Shown here: positions 10,511-21,516 of the stretch, piece by piece
Layout: each line of letters begins with the position of its first letter
How positions within the stretch are numbered: position 1 is the first letter of the stretch
Origin: Sweltsa coloradensis
Lineage: Eukaryota; Arthropoda; Insecta; Plecoptera; Chloroperlidae
Length of the DNA: 64,000 nucleotides
Assembly: GCA_024449915.1 (NCBI GenBank)
Contig: JAMZAV010000438.1
Span: 868,001-932,000 of the forward strand
Direction: 5' to 3'
The notes under the pieces: model-generated
Told to the model about the DNA's origin: nothing
Databases searched by the model: none
The model's input: only the letters and a program-made list of their open reading frames with translations
Program-made: the position numbers and the translations under genes

Positions 10511-12066
10511 TCGGATTTGTTGATCAGTGATTTTATTATTCTTACTTTTTAGCTCAATATTACTTGGGTTGTCTTTTCTATTCATTGATTTATTTGTTTG
10601 TTGGTTAACAATTTCCCATATTGTTTTTGATTTATTTTCACTATTTGCTATATGTCTATTTAGATTCTGTTTTTTGGCTGCTCTTAGAATTTTCTCGTAT
10701 CGTTTCTTATATCTTTTAAATGTTATCCTATCTGTAAATTGAGTTTTAAAATGTTTGTTTAAATGGTATAGACATTTTAGATTTACACTAGAGTTCTTAA
10801 TGCCTTGTGTAATCCAAGGTTGTTTAATGAACTTTCTTTTAAGTTGTATTAGTTTTTCTGGAAAACATTCTTTGAATATGTTAAGGAAGATCTTTTCAAA
10901 TTCATTATATTTGTCATCTGGAGTTTGTGCTTGGTAAACTCTTTCCCAGTTCAGCATTTGCAATTGAGTATTGAATTTTGATGTATTTGATTCAGAGAAC
11001 TTTCTCCATGTTTTTTTTTTTTATTCGATTGTGTTTTAGATTGACCTGGGAGACAGCAAATAATATTCTGGGCATAATGATCTGATAGACAATTATTTAT
11101 GACTTGAGTGGAAAAGTAACAAGTAGGTGATAAGTTGGTTGCTATATTGTCTATTGTTTTTTAATTTTCAGTTTTGTGGTAAGGGTCAGTTCTAGTTGGT
11201 TCTTTGATTGTGAATATTAGATTATTTGATGTAAATAAATGGTTCAACTGTTCATTATGTTTGGATTTAATATCAAAATTTAGGTTAAAATCGCCTTATA
11301 CAATTAGCTTTTTTTGTTCAGAAGCTAGTTTTTCAAGTATGAATTCCATTTGATGAAGAAATATGTTCATATCCCCAGATGGGGGACGATAAAGTGTTAT
11401 AATAATTAATTTATCTTGTTTTGTAGGATTCAGTGCTAAGTTAATTTCGATAGGTTCCGGTTATTTCAATTTGTTTTTCAATACTTATCTCATTTATATC
11501 GTTCCTAACCTTAACATGTTTCATCCATGGGTCTCGAGCAAATATAGCCACCCCACCGTGTTCATGGCTAGATCTGGAAAATGAGCTAGCCTTTGTGTAA
11601 TTGCTTATACGAGTGGCGTTTAAATTATTTTCATTTAACCAATGTTCGGATATACAAAGGATCTATAGGTAAACTGTTTTCATTTTGTGAGTCTAGAAAC
11701 ACTTCTAGTTTCAATATTGAACTTAATAGGCTTTGAATGTTTTGATGCAGGATGTTTATGTTAGTTTCGAAAAGAGGGTCTATTAAGTCTATTTCTCCAT
11801 TGATCTTGGTTTGATTTTGATACATATTTGATTTACTTTTCGATTAGAATTTTGATTTTCTCCCTGTTTATGATTATTTACGGATCTTTTATTAACAATG
11901 TCATTTGACAAAAAGAAGAATTTACTTGATGGGATGACTTGGGTTTGATTTGGCTATGTTTTGATTTTGATAGTTTGGGTAGTGAATTCCTAATTCCTGG
12001 TTTACCCTTTGTTTTTGTACATCTCTTCTTTTTGGATTGATCATCTGGGTTCTCTGATTTCATTGC

Positions 12067-12300
12067 CATTTCTGGTGTCGGTGCCGTGGTCGTCGACTCA
12101 GCGGTCGGAGTGCTCTCAGTCATTTCTGGTGTCGGTGCCGTGGTCGTCGACTCAGCGGTTGGAGTGCTCTCAGCCATTTCTGGTGTCGGTGCCGTGGTCG
12201 TCGACTCAGCGGTTGGAGTGCTCTCAGCCATTGCTGGTGTCGGTGCCGTGGTCGTCGACTCAGCGGTCGGAGTGCTCTCAGCCATTTCTGGTGACTGTGC
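12067..12300 (-). repeat. 54-bp (18-codon) tandem repeats inside LINE B ORF1
   Basis: Units start at 12067, 12121, 12175 and 12229 with a partial fifth at 12283. On the minus strand each encodes a Ser/Thr/Pro/Ala/Glu repeat of the form AESTPTAESTTTAPTPEM. The repeats are much more GC-rich than the rest of the LINE and almost identical, implying recent expansion. Confidence 0.9.
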
Positions 12301-13091
12301 CATGGTCGTTTTACACATTGGTGTTTTTATGAATTGCTTTAGGCTTGGAGTTGGGTCATTGCAGTATTCTATATCCATCAAATTCAGCATCGTGGTTGGA
12401 TTGGGCTTCTCAGTGGAAGAAGCAACGATTCCGTCCATCGTTTTGGTTGTACTTTGGCCTTCATAGATAAGTTTATCTATTTTTCCAAATTTATATTTGA
12501 CGTCCTCTGATAGGTTCCTTAGGGATTTTTCTTCAGAATATGAAGACTCCTTTAGTATGGAATGAACAAGGTAGTTGCAGAGTTTATCTTTACCGCTGCC
12601 GTTCAGGTGAAGGCCATGATTAGTGTAGTCCTCTCTCTCTAGTTAAGTATCCTCTAGGTCGAGAAAGTGTATGTTTGATGTCGTCAGGTGCCGCCTGAGG
12701 ATGTAATTTACCCACTCAATAGTATGGTTTAGATGTTGATTGTCATGTCTTATAGGTATTGACGTTACATAATAGATGTTTGAACTGACTTTTTTCAGCT
12801 GCTATGTTTATGGGATGGATTATTTGGTCGAAGGATTCTTTTATTTTTGTGGCTAATAGTTCATTTGGGCATTTTGTGTTTTCTGTTTGTGTCTGTATTT
12901 TTGCAATGTGCTCTATGTCGTTGGTGCCTGCTATTATGATGCATGTAGATTCTCTCTGCTCCGGGTCTTTGTTACCTGTGATACTATTTACAATGTTTTT
13001 TGTTACTGCGTTTGGTTTCATTGTCGAAACTACCCTGAATTTTGTTCCTACTTTTTGTTGTATTAATTCTTGACATTTTCTACCATGATTA

Positions 13092-13589
13092 GGTTCGTTC
13101 GTCTGTGTTTATTTAGTGTTACACTTTACACTAGTGTAAGCGAATATCTACAGTGGCCCGTTTTTTGTGTCCGTGTAAACAGTGTAAAATTTACGGCGGC
13201 GTTTTTCTGTACAGTTAGTGTATACACTAGTGTAGACAGTGTAGGATAAATTTACACGGCCTATTTTGCTCGTGTAAAGAATTTACACCGACATTGCGCG
13301 CCATAAAACGATAAACATGGAGGCCGAGACTGCAAGTAATTGTTGTGAGGGATGAGAATGGGTCTCTTTAAAGAAAGAGGACTCTAACCTTTTTACAATG
13401 GGAGGTAATTACATTTTACATTTAAGTAAATTTCGTAACAGAAATGTGGACTTTTTTTGTGTACGTCCGTGTACGTTACACTAACCTACTACTTCCGTAA
13501 AAAGTAACTATTTCCGCTTTACACTTGTCAGTGTAGAATTCGACTAGTGCAAGTCAGTGTTACACCAAATAAACACAGACGAACGAACC
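13092..13589. mobile_element. TA-flanked MITE with long terminal inverted repeats
   Basis: The ends GGTTCGTTCGTCTGTGTTTA and the exact complement of its partner (TAAACACAGACGAACGAACC) extend about 35 bases. Both sides carry TA, as for Tc1/mariner or related superfamilies. It is inserted in ORF1 of LINE B; removing it restores a continuous reading LITDYNHGRKCQELI. The interior is rich in acactagtgta-like short palindromes. Confidence 0.85.
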
Positions 13590-14160
13590 TATAGTCTGTT
13601 ATTAGTGATATCAGTGGCTTCATGACATCATTGACAGAATGAAAAAAAAGAAGAAAAAGAATGGAAAACCATAAAAAATAAGTGAGTCACTGAGGTAATA
13701 GATTATAATATTACATCCGCTGATATGCCGAGTATTCATAATTCAAGTAGGCAAAAGGCATATTTTTATTCATAAGTAATTTAAGGATAATAAAATCCAA
13801 ATAAACCATGAATATTTTTTTGTCTTTATTTCAATTTGTCATATCACGATTCTCAAAGTAGTAAATTAATACTACGTAAACAGCATTAACAGATTTAAAG
13901 GAATTATGATCAATTAACAAGTTTACTTCTTAATCTTGAATGAGTATTTAGCAGTTGATCTTGCTGCTTGAAGAAGAGTCTTGATGGACTTTATTTTTTC
14001 GCGGAGAGTCAATTTCATCGTCGGATTCGTGCACGCTCATTACTACAACATCTCCCAAACTTCCCGTATGAACGACTGACTGAGTGTCGGCATCGACAGT
14101 GGACTGCTGTGCAGTGTGGCAGTCCATAATTCTTATCCATTATCATACTGTTACATATTA

Positions 14161-14836
14161 CTAGGAAATGCTCTGTTGGACGCGTTGATAAGCGAGCACG
14201 TGCTATAGCTAGACCCACATTGCAATTTATTAAAATTGTAAAATTTGCGACGTTCGCTGTCCACGGGGCCATGTTTCCAATATTGTTCATTATTGCCAAG
14301 GTAGGCCTATTTGGGTAAACATTTAATTTGTGGATAAAATCCACCGCCATCTAGAGGACCTTGACATCATTTCTTTGGGAAAACGTAACAAATAATACAC
14401 TGCTTCCTCGGTAGTATTTTGATTACTTCTAGGTGGCAGTGCATAGTGCGAACCTCGTGCGAGTTTTCGTTGCCATGGTAACGTTACTTTTGTTATAATG
14501 TAATTTCCATCTACACTACTTATCGGATCAAAATAAAGTTAACATATTAGTGACCGGACGGACATTCTAAATGATTTGGCCACCTCAGATTTTGTCGCCG
14601 TTTAGTTTGAAAAAAAATCTTTTGATTAACATTAATGTAACTTTTTAACTTTTTGATCGATTTTGCCACAAAACTAATGGCATTCAATCGGGAACAAAGC
14701 TTGCGGATGGTCAAAATTTCAACTCGATCCGAGCGTCCGTTCGAAAGTTATGGCGAGACATACAAACAAAAGAAAAATAAACAGTGACTATTTTTTCCGG
14801 CAGAGTCAAATGGAAACGCTCGCTTCGCTCGCTTAA
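14161..14836 (-). mobile_element. Rolling-circle (Helentron-like) element, family D copy 2
   Basis: On the minus strand it starts TTAAGCGAGCGAAGCGAGCG and ends GCTCGCTTATCAACGCG, then AGAGCATTTCCTAG followed by T. The terminal TAAGCGAGC and subterminal GCTCGCTTA are inverted partners. The body aligns with 5624-6310. A short open frame at 14015-14350 crosses it but has no family resemblance. Confidence 0.7.
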
Positions 14837-14989
14837 TTACAATTTACAATAACATTATACTTACTGCTTGATGCTGACGAATGGGTTAAAGCCGCTTATT
14901 AATGCTACACATGTAGTAATTGAAATTGTAAATACAAAAAAGTGCCGCCCCTAGACGACAAGTGCCGCCATAAGCGGCCGCTTACGTCG

Positions 14990-15720
14990 ATTACGCCTAG
15001 GACCGGCCCTGGCGATATCCACCCCCAATACCCCCTAAAATTGGAATAATTCATAGCTCTAATCTAAAATTGATGTTTTATTCAAATTAGTTATTAAAAT
15101 TATGTTTTAATGTGTTTTAACCCAATTGGCCTATTCTCATTTCCTAAACCACATTTTTTCAACCCCCATCCCTTATAGTTTATATTATTTTTACCTTGAT
15201 TTCCAGCATTCACCATGAAGGCACCTAATGAGTTATCAGCATGAAATTTGGCATGATGGTACATACTAATATGAAAAATAATTCGCCAAGAGGCAAGCGA
15301 TATTCCACCCCCAACACCCCCTAAATCATCCCCTAAAATTGGAATAATTCAAAGCTCTAACCCAAAATTGAATTTTTATTCAAATTAGTAAATTATGTTT
15401 TTATGTGTTTTAACCCAATCGGCCTATTCTCATTTCCTAAACCACATTTTTTCAACCCCCATCCCTAATAGTTTATGTTATTTTTACTTTGATTTCCAGC
15501 ATTCACCATGAAGGCACCGAATGAGTTATCAGCATGAAATTTGGCATGATGGTACATAATAATATGAAACATAATAATCCGCCAGGAGGCAAGCGATATT
15601 CACCCCCACTGTTCCCTACCACCCTTAACTTTGGGAAAAACTTACGGTCGTATTTAATACAATTTTAATATTTTAATTGCTGATTAAAATTATGCGTCAA
15701 TGTGTTATATTCCGGTCAAC
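14990..15720 (+). repeat. Tandem repeat, about 290-bp unit, 2.4 copies
   Basis: Units begin at the (g)gcgatat..cacccccaa motif at about 15010, 15296 and 15592. Each carries ggcctattctcatttcctaa and ttccagcattcaccatgaag. Copies 1 and 2 are about 90 percent alike by eye. The sequence just before unit 1 (ctaggaccggccctg) looks like the end of a hAT-type TIR, but I see no matching start. Confidence 0.75.
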
Positions 15721-15914
15721 AAATCATTCACACAAACACCCAAGACTACATTAACCATAGGAAATTTAATAAAAACATTGTATATTGCCAACTACAGATT
15801 GTAAACAAAAACAAAAGATGGTAGCTTTTGTTTCTAGACAATCTGTTTTAAAAGGCACTGTTTCCACCTTTACACGTATTTCACGCCTTGATATGAAACA
15901 AACAACAAAAAGAT

Positions 15915-16436
15915 GTGATATCCCCCCAAAATAGAAAAAAATTGTAAAAAAAACCGCAGCCAAGCTCTCCTTCCAAAGTTTTCGGCTGTGAATGCTGTGA
16001 GATATAGAAGTTGAGCCAAGCATTTCATTCTTTCTCCCTAGTTTCGCATTGAAAAAAGAAGTAAGATCATTTCGCCTGTTGACGAGCGCCAAGCCAACCA
16101 TTTTCGTGGTAAAAAAAGTAAAAATTTTAAACTCAAAATCATAAAAAAATTACTTGGCTATTGATTTTGGTACAAGGACTCTAAAAAGTCAATGGCCAAG
16201 TAATTTTTTTATGATTTTGAGTTTAAAATTTTTACTTTTTTTTTACCACGAAAATGGTTGGCTTGGCGCTCGTCAACAGGCGAAATGATCTTACTTCTTT
16301 TCAATGCGAAACTAGGGAGAAAGAATTAAATGCTTGGCTCAACTTCTATATCTCACAGTATTCACAGACGAAGACTTTGGAAGGAGAGCTTGGCTGCCGT
16401 TTTTTACAAATTTTTGTATTTTGGGGGGATACATTT
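15915..16436. repeat. Foldback element, arms about 255 bp
   Basis: An inverted repeat centred near 16178. The left arm runs from tatccccccaaaat to ttggtacaagg; the right arm is its complement ending attttggggggata. The arms share aatggttggcttggcgctcg and differ by small indels. The short ORFs on each strand (15766-16101 and 16254-16448) are mirror images of each other and not genes. Confidence 0.8.
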
Positions 16437-16678
16437 ATAAAAACATAAGACAAGATGAGACAAAAAACTTAACGGTAAGTTTACAAAGGGCAATTCTGTA
16501 TAGATTTAAGTTTCAATAATTTAATATTCTTTTCAACACATTTATAAGCATCATCTCTTCATCAATCAACTCTTTTAAATGTGTACCGGTCCGGTACCCT
16601 ATTTTAGTTTAGTTTTAAAGTTAAAAGAGTTCATTATAATATTTAAAACACTTTGGTGGAAATAACTTTTTATTTTAT

Positions 16679-17569
16679 TGAACGAGTGAGCGTAGCGAAC
16701 GTAGTGATTTTCATTCGACTTAAACGGCCCTTATTGTTTTTCTGCGTGCGTGCGTGTGTGTGTGTGTGTGTGTGTGTACGTTGAAAATCAGCCGAATCGC
16801 TGAACAGATTGCGCTGAAATTTTAAACAGACATCCGGTACGAGTTTATTGAGAACTGCTAACAAAATCAGCAAGATTCATGGCGATTTAAACCTACAAGA
16901 AATAATAAACTGAAAAATAGACTTCCAATGTTTAGAAATTATTTTAACGACAATGTCTTAGATTTTGAAAAGATATTTTTTGTTTGTTATTCGCCTGGCC
17001 GTGAAATGCCGTGCCCCTGCAAGGTCTGTCGAATATTGCACGTCAAGGTACCCCCAAATTTCGCTCGTAGATTGAGTAAACCTTGCAATATTTTCACGTA
17101 TTTCGTACTGGCTATGTTTACCATAGTAGGCCCTATTGCCACATGATGGACTACACAGCGTTATATGCATTTCAAAACATGTTTAATTATTTTTGAAATA
17201 CAATCAAGAAATTACAAAATCTTTCCCGACCAGGGGATTGAACCCACTTCTTTCACATCTCGGCTACAAGGGCGCCTTAGCCAACTAGACTAGGGAAACG
17301 CCAAAGTCGTAGTTAGACGAGTGAGCGAGTCATGTGGTGAGTACCCGGGAACATTTGCATTTAAGTTTGATTATATTCGTATAAATAATAGTTTTTTTAA
17401 AGTTTAGTTGGTATACGGGGACGGGCGCGTCAACTGTAAGGTCATAATGCCCCTCTCTAGCCTATGATAGGCTAGGTAGGCCTAAGGTAGGGGGAAGAAA
17501 AGAAATATAATCGGGTACTCAACACATGGCTCACTCACTCGTTTAACAACGACTTTGCCGTTTCCCTAG
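16679..17569 (+). mobile_element. Rolling-circle (Helentron-like) element, family C copy 2
   Basis: It starts TTGAACGAGTGAGCGTAGCG and ends CGTTTAACAACGACTTTGCC then GTTTCCCTAG followed by T. It carries an internal (GT)n run at about 16752-16783. A tRNA-like module read on the minus strand (17222-17288) has a GGTTCAATCCCC B-box and GTTGGCTAAGGCGCC A-box. The 3' terminal inverted duplication 17290-17569 has both outer ends CTAGGGAAACG. The body matches 6558-7412. Confidence 0.7.
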
Positions 17570-18190
17570 TTATGTTAATAACATCATTTCGGAAATTACT
17601 AAAACTATTTCCATCCTCAGGTTTCTTATAAAAACAAAAAATCATATTATCAAAAGAGGGGGGGGGTTATACTAGTATCTATGATCAAAAGTATATCAAA
17701 ACAAACAAAAACAATAGCCAAGGTAGATAAAATTTAACATTTCACACATGGAAGTTGACAAAAACAAGGTGATATAAACAAAAAGGCTATTTCTTAGCAT
17801 TTTCTAAAGGAATCCACATAGGAGGAAAATAGGTACTCGGCTGGCTTATACAAGTGTCTTTTAATGTTATAAGAGCTGCCTCTTTCAATTTCCTTTTTTT
17901 CCAACATGGCAACATTGTTATTAATATAATAAAATAAAGAGTTAGGCCTAAACACTTGTGTTTTAAATGCCCTATTTTAGTTAATTAGGTAAGTTCATAA
18001 AGAAGAATTTTTAATGTAACCACAAAATTGTAGGTCTATTATTTTAATAATTTACTTCAAGCTTTAAAACACAAAGTACTATCACAACTAGCCACTTTAA
18101 TAATAAAATGCTTCTTACTCAGACTAGCCTTTGGTCTGCTAACTTACAATGCTACTGCCACCTGATTATGACTTGTCTTGTCTACAATAT

Positions 18191-18607
18191 CCCACACATA
18201 ACAAAAACTTCTAAAAATACAGCCAAACCTTACACACTCAAAAGAAATGAGATCTAAAAAAAGGGCCAAGCTCATCTACCCTTCCACATTTGCGCATTCT
18301 TAATTCATAAACGTATAGTGTCCCGGAACAACATCCTTGAAAAGCTTGGCAAAATAGAATTTGCAACTATTAATTTAAACGTAATAGTTCATCCAAATTA
18401 TTTTTTTCTAATTAATTTTAACGTAATGGTCATGCAAATTCTATTTTGCCAAGCTTTTCAAGGATGTTGTTATGGGACACTGTACGTTTATGAATTAAGA
18501 ATGTGCAAATGTGGAAGGGTAGATGAGCTTGGCCCTTTTTTTATATCTAATTTCTTTTGAGTGTGTAAGGTTTGGCTGTATTTTTACAAGTTTTTGTTAT
18601 GTGTGGG
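18191..18607. repeat. Palindromic element, copy 1
   Basis: Inverted repeat centred near 18399. The arms contain cccacacataacaaaaactt, agggccaagctcatctaccc and aagcttggcaaaatagaatt. A second copy with the same centre is at 62280-62656. Both are bordered by family B-like sequence (gatctcattactttttcaag), so this palindrome sits within or next to a family B relative. A short ORF across it is an artefact of the palindrome. Confidence 0.8.
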
Positions 18608-18975
18608 ATCTCATTACTTTTTCAAGTTCCATTGCAAAATTATTTGTTAAAATATAATTATTTTATCAAAGTCGATTTAATTGCTATGGTATTACCAATT
18701 AACAATAGAATGAAAAAATATAGTGGTCCAAAGACTTGCTTTTTGTAAACAATGTAGGCGATTATTGTCAAGTAACTATAGTTACTTGTTGATTGTATGC
18801 CTGTATAAGGCTTATTTTAAAACCTTTATTTGGAAGCCTTCCAGCAAACTTTTTCAACTTTTTCTTTCAAAAGACACTAGGCCTATTCCTATATCACTAT
18901 AACCTTAATGTCCATGTAAAATATGAACGTTGTAGCCCCACTCGTTTGGTCAGAATCGCTGGCCAATTGAAACTG
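18608..18975 (-). mobile_element. Family B rolling-circle fragment
   Basis: The reverse complement matches the 3' half of family B (tctgaccaaacg..tggggctacaa, catggacattaaggttat, agtaactatagttacttg), the same block found at 54660-54860 and 60900-61100. No termini visible. Confidence 0.6.
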
Positions 18976-19258
18976 ACAAATTAGATAGTAGTAGGAGTAG
19001 TAGTAGTTGTAGTAGCCAGTATTAACTAACATCCTTAAAGTGATTTTGAGCATGTTTCAAGCCATATTTTCACCAAGAAGGAAGCTCGTACCCCAACCAA
19101 ATTTGGCATGTGTTGTCGGGTACCTAAATCCCCTCGATTTTGATAGTTTTCAAGTTCACATCACGTTTCATGACGGCTGAGTAACACCTCGAAATCACCC
19201 CAACTCTGCTTGCTGTATGAGGTGCCAGAGTGTGTAGCGCACCGCGGCTTGGCTGCGG

Positions 19259-20034
19259 TAGGGTGACCATAATCCTAAAAGTAAAAACCGGGACACATGT
19301 ACTTTCGTTTTGTATGGACTTGCGTGGGCTAACCGGGGTCTGGGGCAAAGCCCCAGCCGCCGGAGGCGGAAAATTTTTGGGGTAATTTTTCCCCCAAGAT
19401 AGCCTGTAGTGAGATCTGAGACAGGTTGGGTTGGGGGTTGGCCTTTGCTTTGAGAGTGTGGTGCAAGTAGAAAAGTCAGGTCCCAGCAAATGATAAATAG
19501 TCCTTTCTTAATGAAGTGCCACTCGGCCAAATATTTTTCTTGAAACGAACATTTCCGTTTCGGTTTCGGCATAATGCTTCCTACTCACACGGCACAATAT
19601 CACTGACAGACACAACACAACCGAACAGTAGCTCAATCAGAGCGAGACTGACGAAAGTCACGAAACAACCCCGCGTGCACTGCACAGTAGGATAGCCTCT
19701 GCCTAGGCTGTCTCAAGGTTGCAACTTGCTTCTCGAGAGTGGAGTGGGTTGGGCCGTTGGGCGGGCGGCGAGCGCGGCCTCTTTGGTCGCGTCTCGCGTT
19801 GCAAGAATACTCTGTTGTCTGCTGCGCGAGTGGTTACTTTTAAAAAAGAACGGCGCTTCGCGCTCAAAGAATACTGAAAAGTGAAAATTAACGAATTTTC
19901 ACGGAAAATAGGAGATTTTATTTGTTGTGACAAATCCGGGACAAAAAGGTGTCCCGAAAGCATTTTTCGGGACACCGGGACGAGAGGTTGAATTCCGGGA
20001 CAATCCCGGTTTTCCGGGACGGATGGTCACCCTA
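19259..20034. mobile_element. Non-autonomous hAT-like element 2
   Basis: The ends are TAGGGTGACCAT and ATGGTCACCCTA, flanked by a perfect 8-bp duplication GGCTGCGG at 19251-19258 and 20035-20042. The interior has many CCGGGAC motifs and moderate GC. No intact transposase. The target repeat exists unoccupied at 60595-60870, with a single GGCTGCGG (as CCGCAGCC, 60626-60633), directly showing the insertion. Confidence 0.95.
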
Positions 20035-20670
20035 GGCTGCGGCGCCCTAACGGGCACCTAGATCTCTATCTATTCTCCAGGGTTTAAATAATTGAAGTAT
20101 CACCACAGGTGATGAGAACCATATTTATTTCATGCTTTTTAGTTGATTTTAAGTACTACAAGCAGGCTGAAAACATTGATGTGATGGTAATTGTAAATGA
20201 TACCAATATCTCTCTGGAAGATGCATGATGCTAGAGTCAGTGGCATAAACAAAGGACACGACCAAAGTGGCCCGTGTGATGCTGCGTCACCGGCTTTCCG
20301 GTAAAGATAGGCTAGTACATCTCTGGATTGTTTGTTTAGGACTAAGTAACTAATTAAAGTAGGGTACCTATACAAAAAAAAGCTTAACAAATGCTTAATG
20401 GAGGTAACAATGTATATTGCAAATTGTCTGGAAATATACCTTTACATTACCAAATCAAGCTCCTGCTTATTATATTAACCTATACATTTTAATTTAATCT
20501 TTAACCTAAATGTTAATAACATCAATTGGATAACTGGGGCTTAAAATATTTCTCCTGACAAATGGTAAAATTGTACATTTTATATTTTGGCATGTACATG
20601 TAGGCCTAACCATCAACAAGTGTTTTAAGTTCTCTCTAGCCTTAACTACTTTGTCTTCATGTTTTCCCAG

Positions 20671-20907
20671 GTCCTCAGAATTAGTCATCGCCGACTTCGG
20701 CTGTGGAGATGCTCAGCTTTCCCGTTCTTTGCCCAACAAAGTGCATTCGTTCGACTTGGTAGCGGTTTCAGACGAAGTGACCGTATGTGATATGGCGCAC
20801 ACACCATTGCCTAAATCGTCCGTCGATGTGGCCGTCTTTTGTCTCTCTCTCATGGGTACCAACTTGACGGATTATCTGATCGAGGCAAATCGAATCCTCA
20901 AAACAGG
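20671..20907 (+). CDS. RRP8: RRP8 exon 3: SAM-binding Rossmann core
   Basis: The acceptor TTTTCCCAG|GTCC joins in phase with exon 2 to give [17 protein letters not shown]. The VIADFGCGD segment is methyltransferase motif I, whose glycines and final Asp contact S-adenosylmethionine. It is followed by HSFDLV (acidic strand 2 residue), [12 protein letters not shown] (motif II region), and [15 protein letters not shown], the RRP8 signature strand and loop. The exon ends in EANRILKTG with donor GG|GTATGC. No key residue is missing. The codons are more GC-rich than the surrounding intron, as expected for a gene under selection. The nearby T-run at about 20940-20958 is intronic. Confidence 0.97.
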
Positions 20908-21137
20908 GTATGCTCTCCTACTCTTTCAATTTACTAGTCTTTTTTTTTTTTTTTTTTTACAATTACATTGTAATGATGTTGGCACATGATGTGTCAGTTT
21001 CCCTCTCTGAAAATTATAAATTATACACTCTATTTTGCACTTGTAGAAGAAGTGTCCATCACGAATCACGATAATAAATAACTTGATGGCGATGCTGTTG
21101 CCACTGGTAATTATTAATTGTGTTCCTTGTTGTTTAG

Positions 21138-21354
21138 GGGCATAATGAAGATAGCAGAAGTTGAGAGCAGGTTCGAGAATGTGTCTGCTTTCACGAAGAC
21201 GCTCTTAAAGTATGGGTTTACTATGGTCCGTCAAGACATGTCGCACAATCTTTTTTTGTTTATGGATTTCCAAAAGGCAGATAATATTAAGAAAAACAAA
21301 AGGTCTCTCTGCCCAGATGTAATTTTAAAACCATGCCTCTACAAGAAAAGATGA
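21138..21354 (+). CDS. RRP8: RRP8 exon 4: C-terminal part of the methyltransferase and stop
   Basis: The acceptor TTGTTTAG|GGGCATA restores the PGG-like turn as TGGIMKIAEVESRF, followed by the family's strand with F..DFQK and the terminal CLYKKR before TGA at 21352-21354. Total visible RRP8 coding length is about 466 codons, close to the usual 450-residue animal protein, so little is missing. The protein is expected in the nucleolus. In mammals it is also called nucleomethylin and acts in an rDNA-silencing complex; nothing in this window tests that second role. Confidence 0.97.
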
Positions 21355-21506
21355 TTCTGTGTAAATTATCAATGAAGGTTTTAAAGTTATTTTATTGATT
21401 TTGTGCAGGCTTAATACTTGAACAGTAATTTGTATACTATATATTATATTTCAATGCACTTGAATGCTAAAAACTTAAAAACTTTGTTTAAAATATTTAT
21501 ACCTGA

Positions 21507-21512
21507 AATAAA
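21507..21512 (+). terminator. Probable RRP8 polyadenylation signal AATAAA
   Basis: A canonical AATAAA lies 153 bases after the RRP8 stop codon, the first such hexamer downstream. A rolling-circle element (family B) begins at 21517, so the usual cleavage position 10-30 bases downstream would fall inside the transposon. Confidence 0.6.
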
Positions 21513-21516
21513 ATTA

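Larger units (their letters stand above)
8865..13640 (-). mobile_element. LINE B with ORF1 (SGNH-like) and EN-RT ORF, interrupted twice
   Basis: Read on the minus strand from about 13640: ORF1 with IIAGTNDIEH (SGNH/esterase-type GTND motif, about 12930), then a Pro/Thr/Ser repeat region. Then an APE endonuclease with ILHQNIQSL, HGGVAIF, LYRPPSGD and GDFNLN (11825 to about 11280), a linker with PWITQGIK (10508-10963), and reverse transcriptase with NNYRPISLLP, NGFRKNRST and FCDLSKAFDCIDH (8870-9472). The RT ends soon after motif A, so the element lacks its 3' end. ORF1 with an esterase domain occurs in CR1-related LINE lineages. It has multiple stops and frameshifts. A hAT (9664-10510) and a TA-flanked MITE (13092-13589) are nested inside. 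Confidence 0.8.
8640..20670 (+). other. RRP8 intron 2, 12 kb and transposon-filled
   Basis: A GT-AG intron from GTATGT to CCCAG. Most of it is identifiable mobile DNA: a small MITE, an antisense LINE with two nested DNA elements, family D and C rolling-circle elements, a 0.29-kb tandem repeat, two palindromes, and a hAT. Stretches 13640-14160, 17570-18190 and 20050-20670 show no recognisable feature. Confidence 0.85.

Noticed and set aside
12009..12466. Plus-strand ORFs across the 54-bp repeats
   Set aside because: They are antisense shadows of LINE B ORF1; the repeat unit length is a multiple of three, so every frame without a stop stays open.
14015..14350. Minus-strand ORF of 111 codons
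   Set aside because: It reads across a family D rolling-circle element; the equivalent copy at 6072-6377 has a different broken frame, so it is not under coding selection.
19124..19572. Two overlapping minus-strand ORFs of about 120 codons
   Set aside because: They cross the border of a hAT element and a non-coding repeat whose empty copy at 60.6 kb shows no conserved frame.
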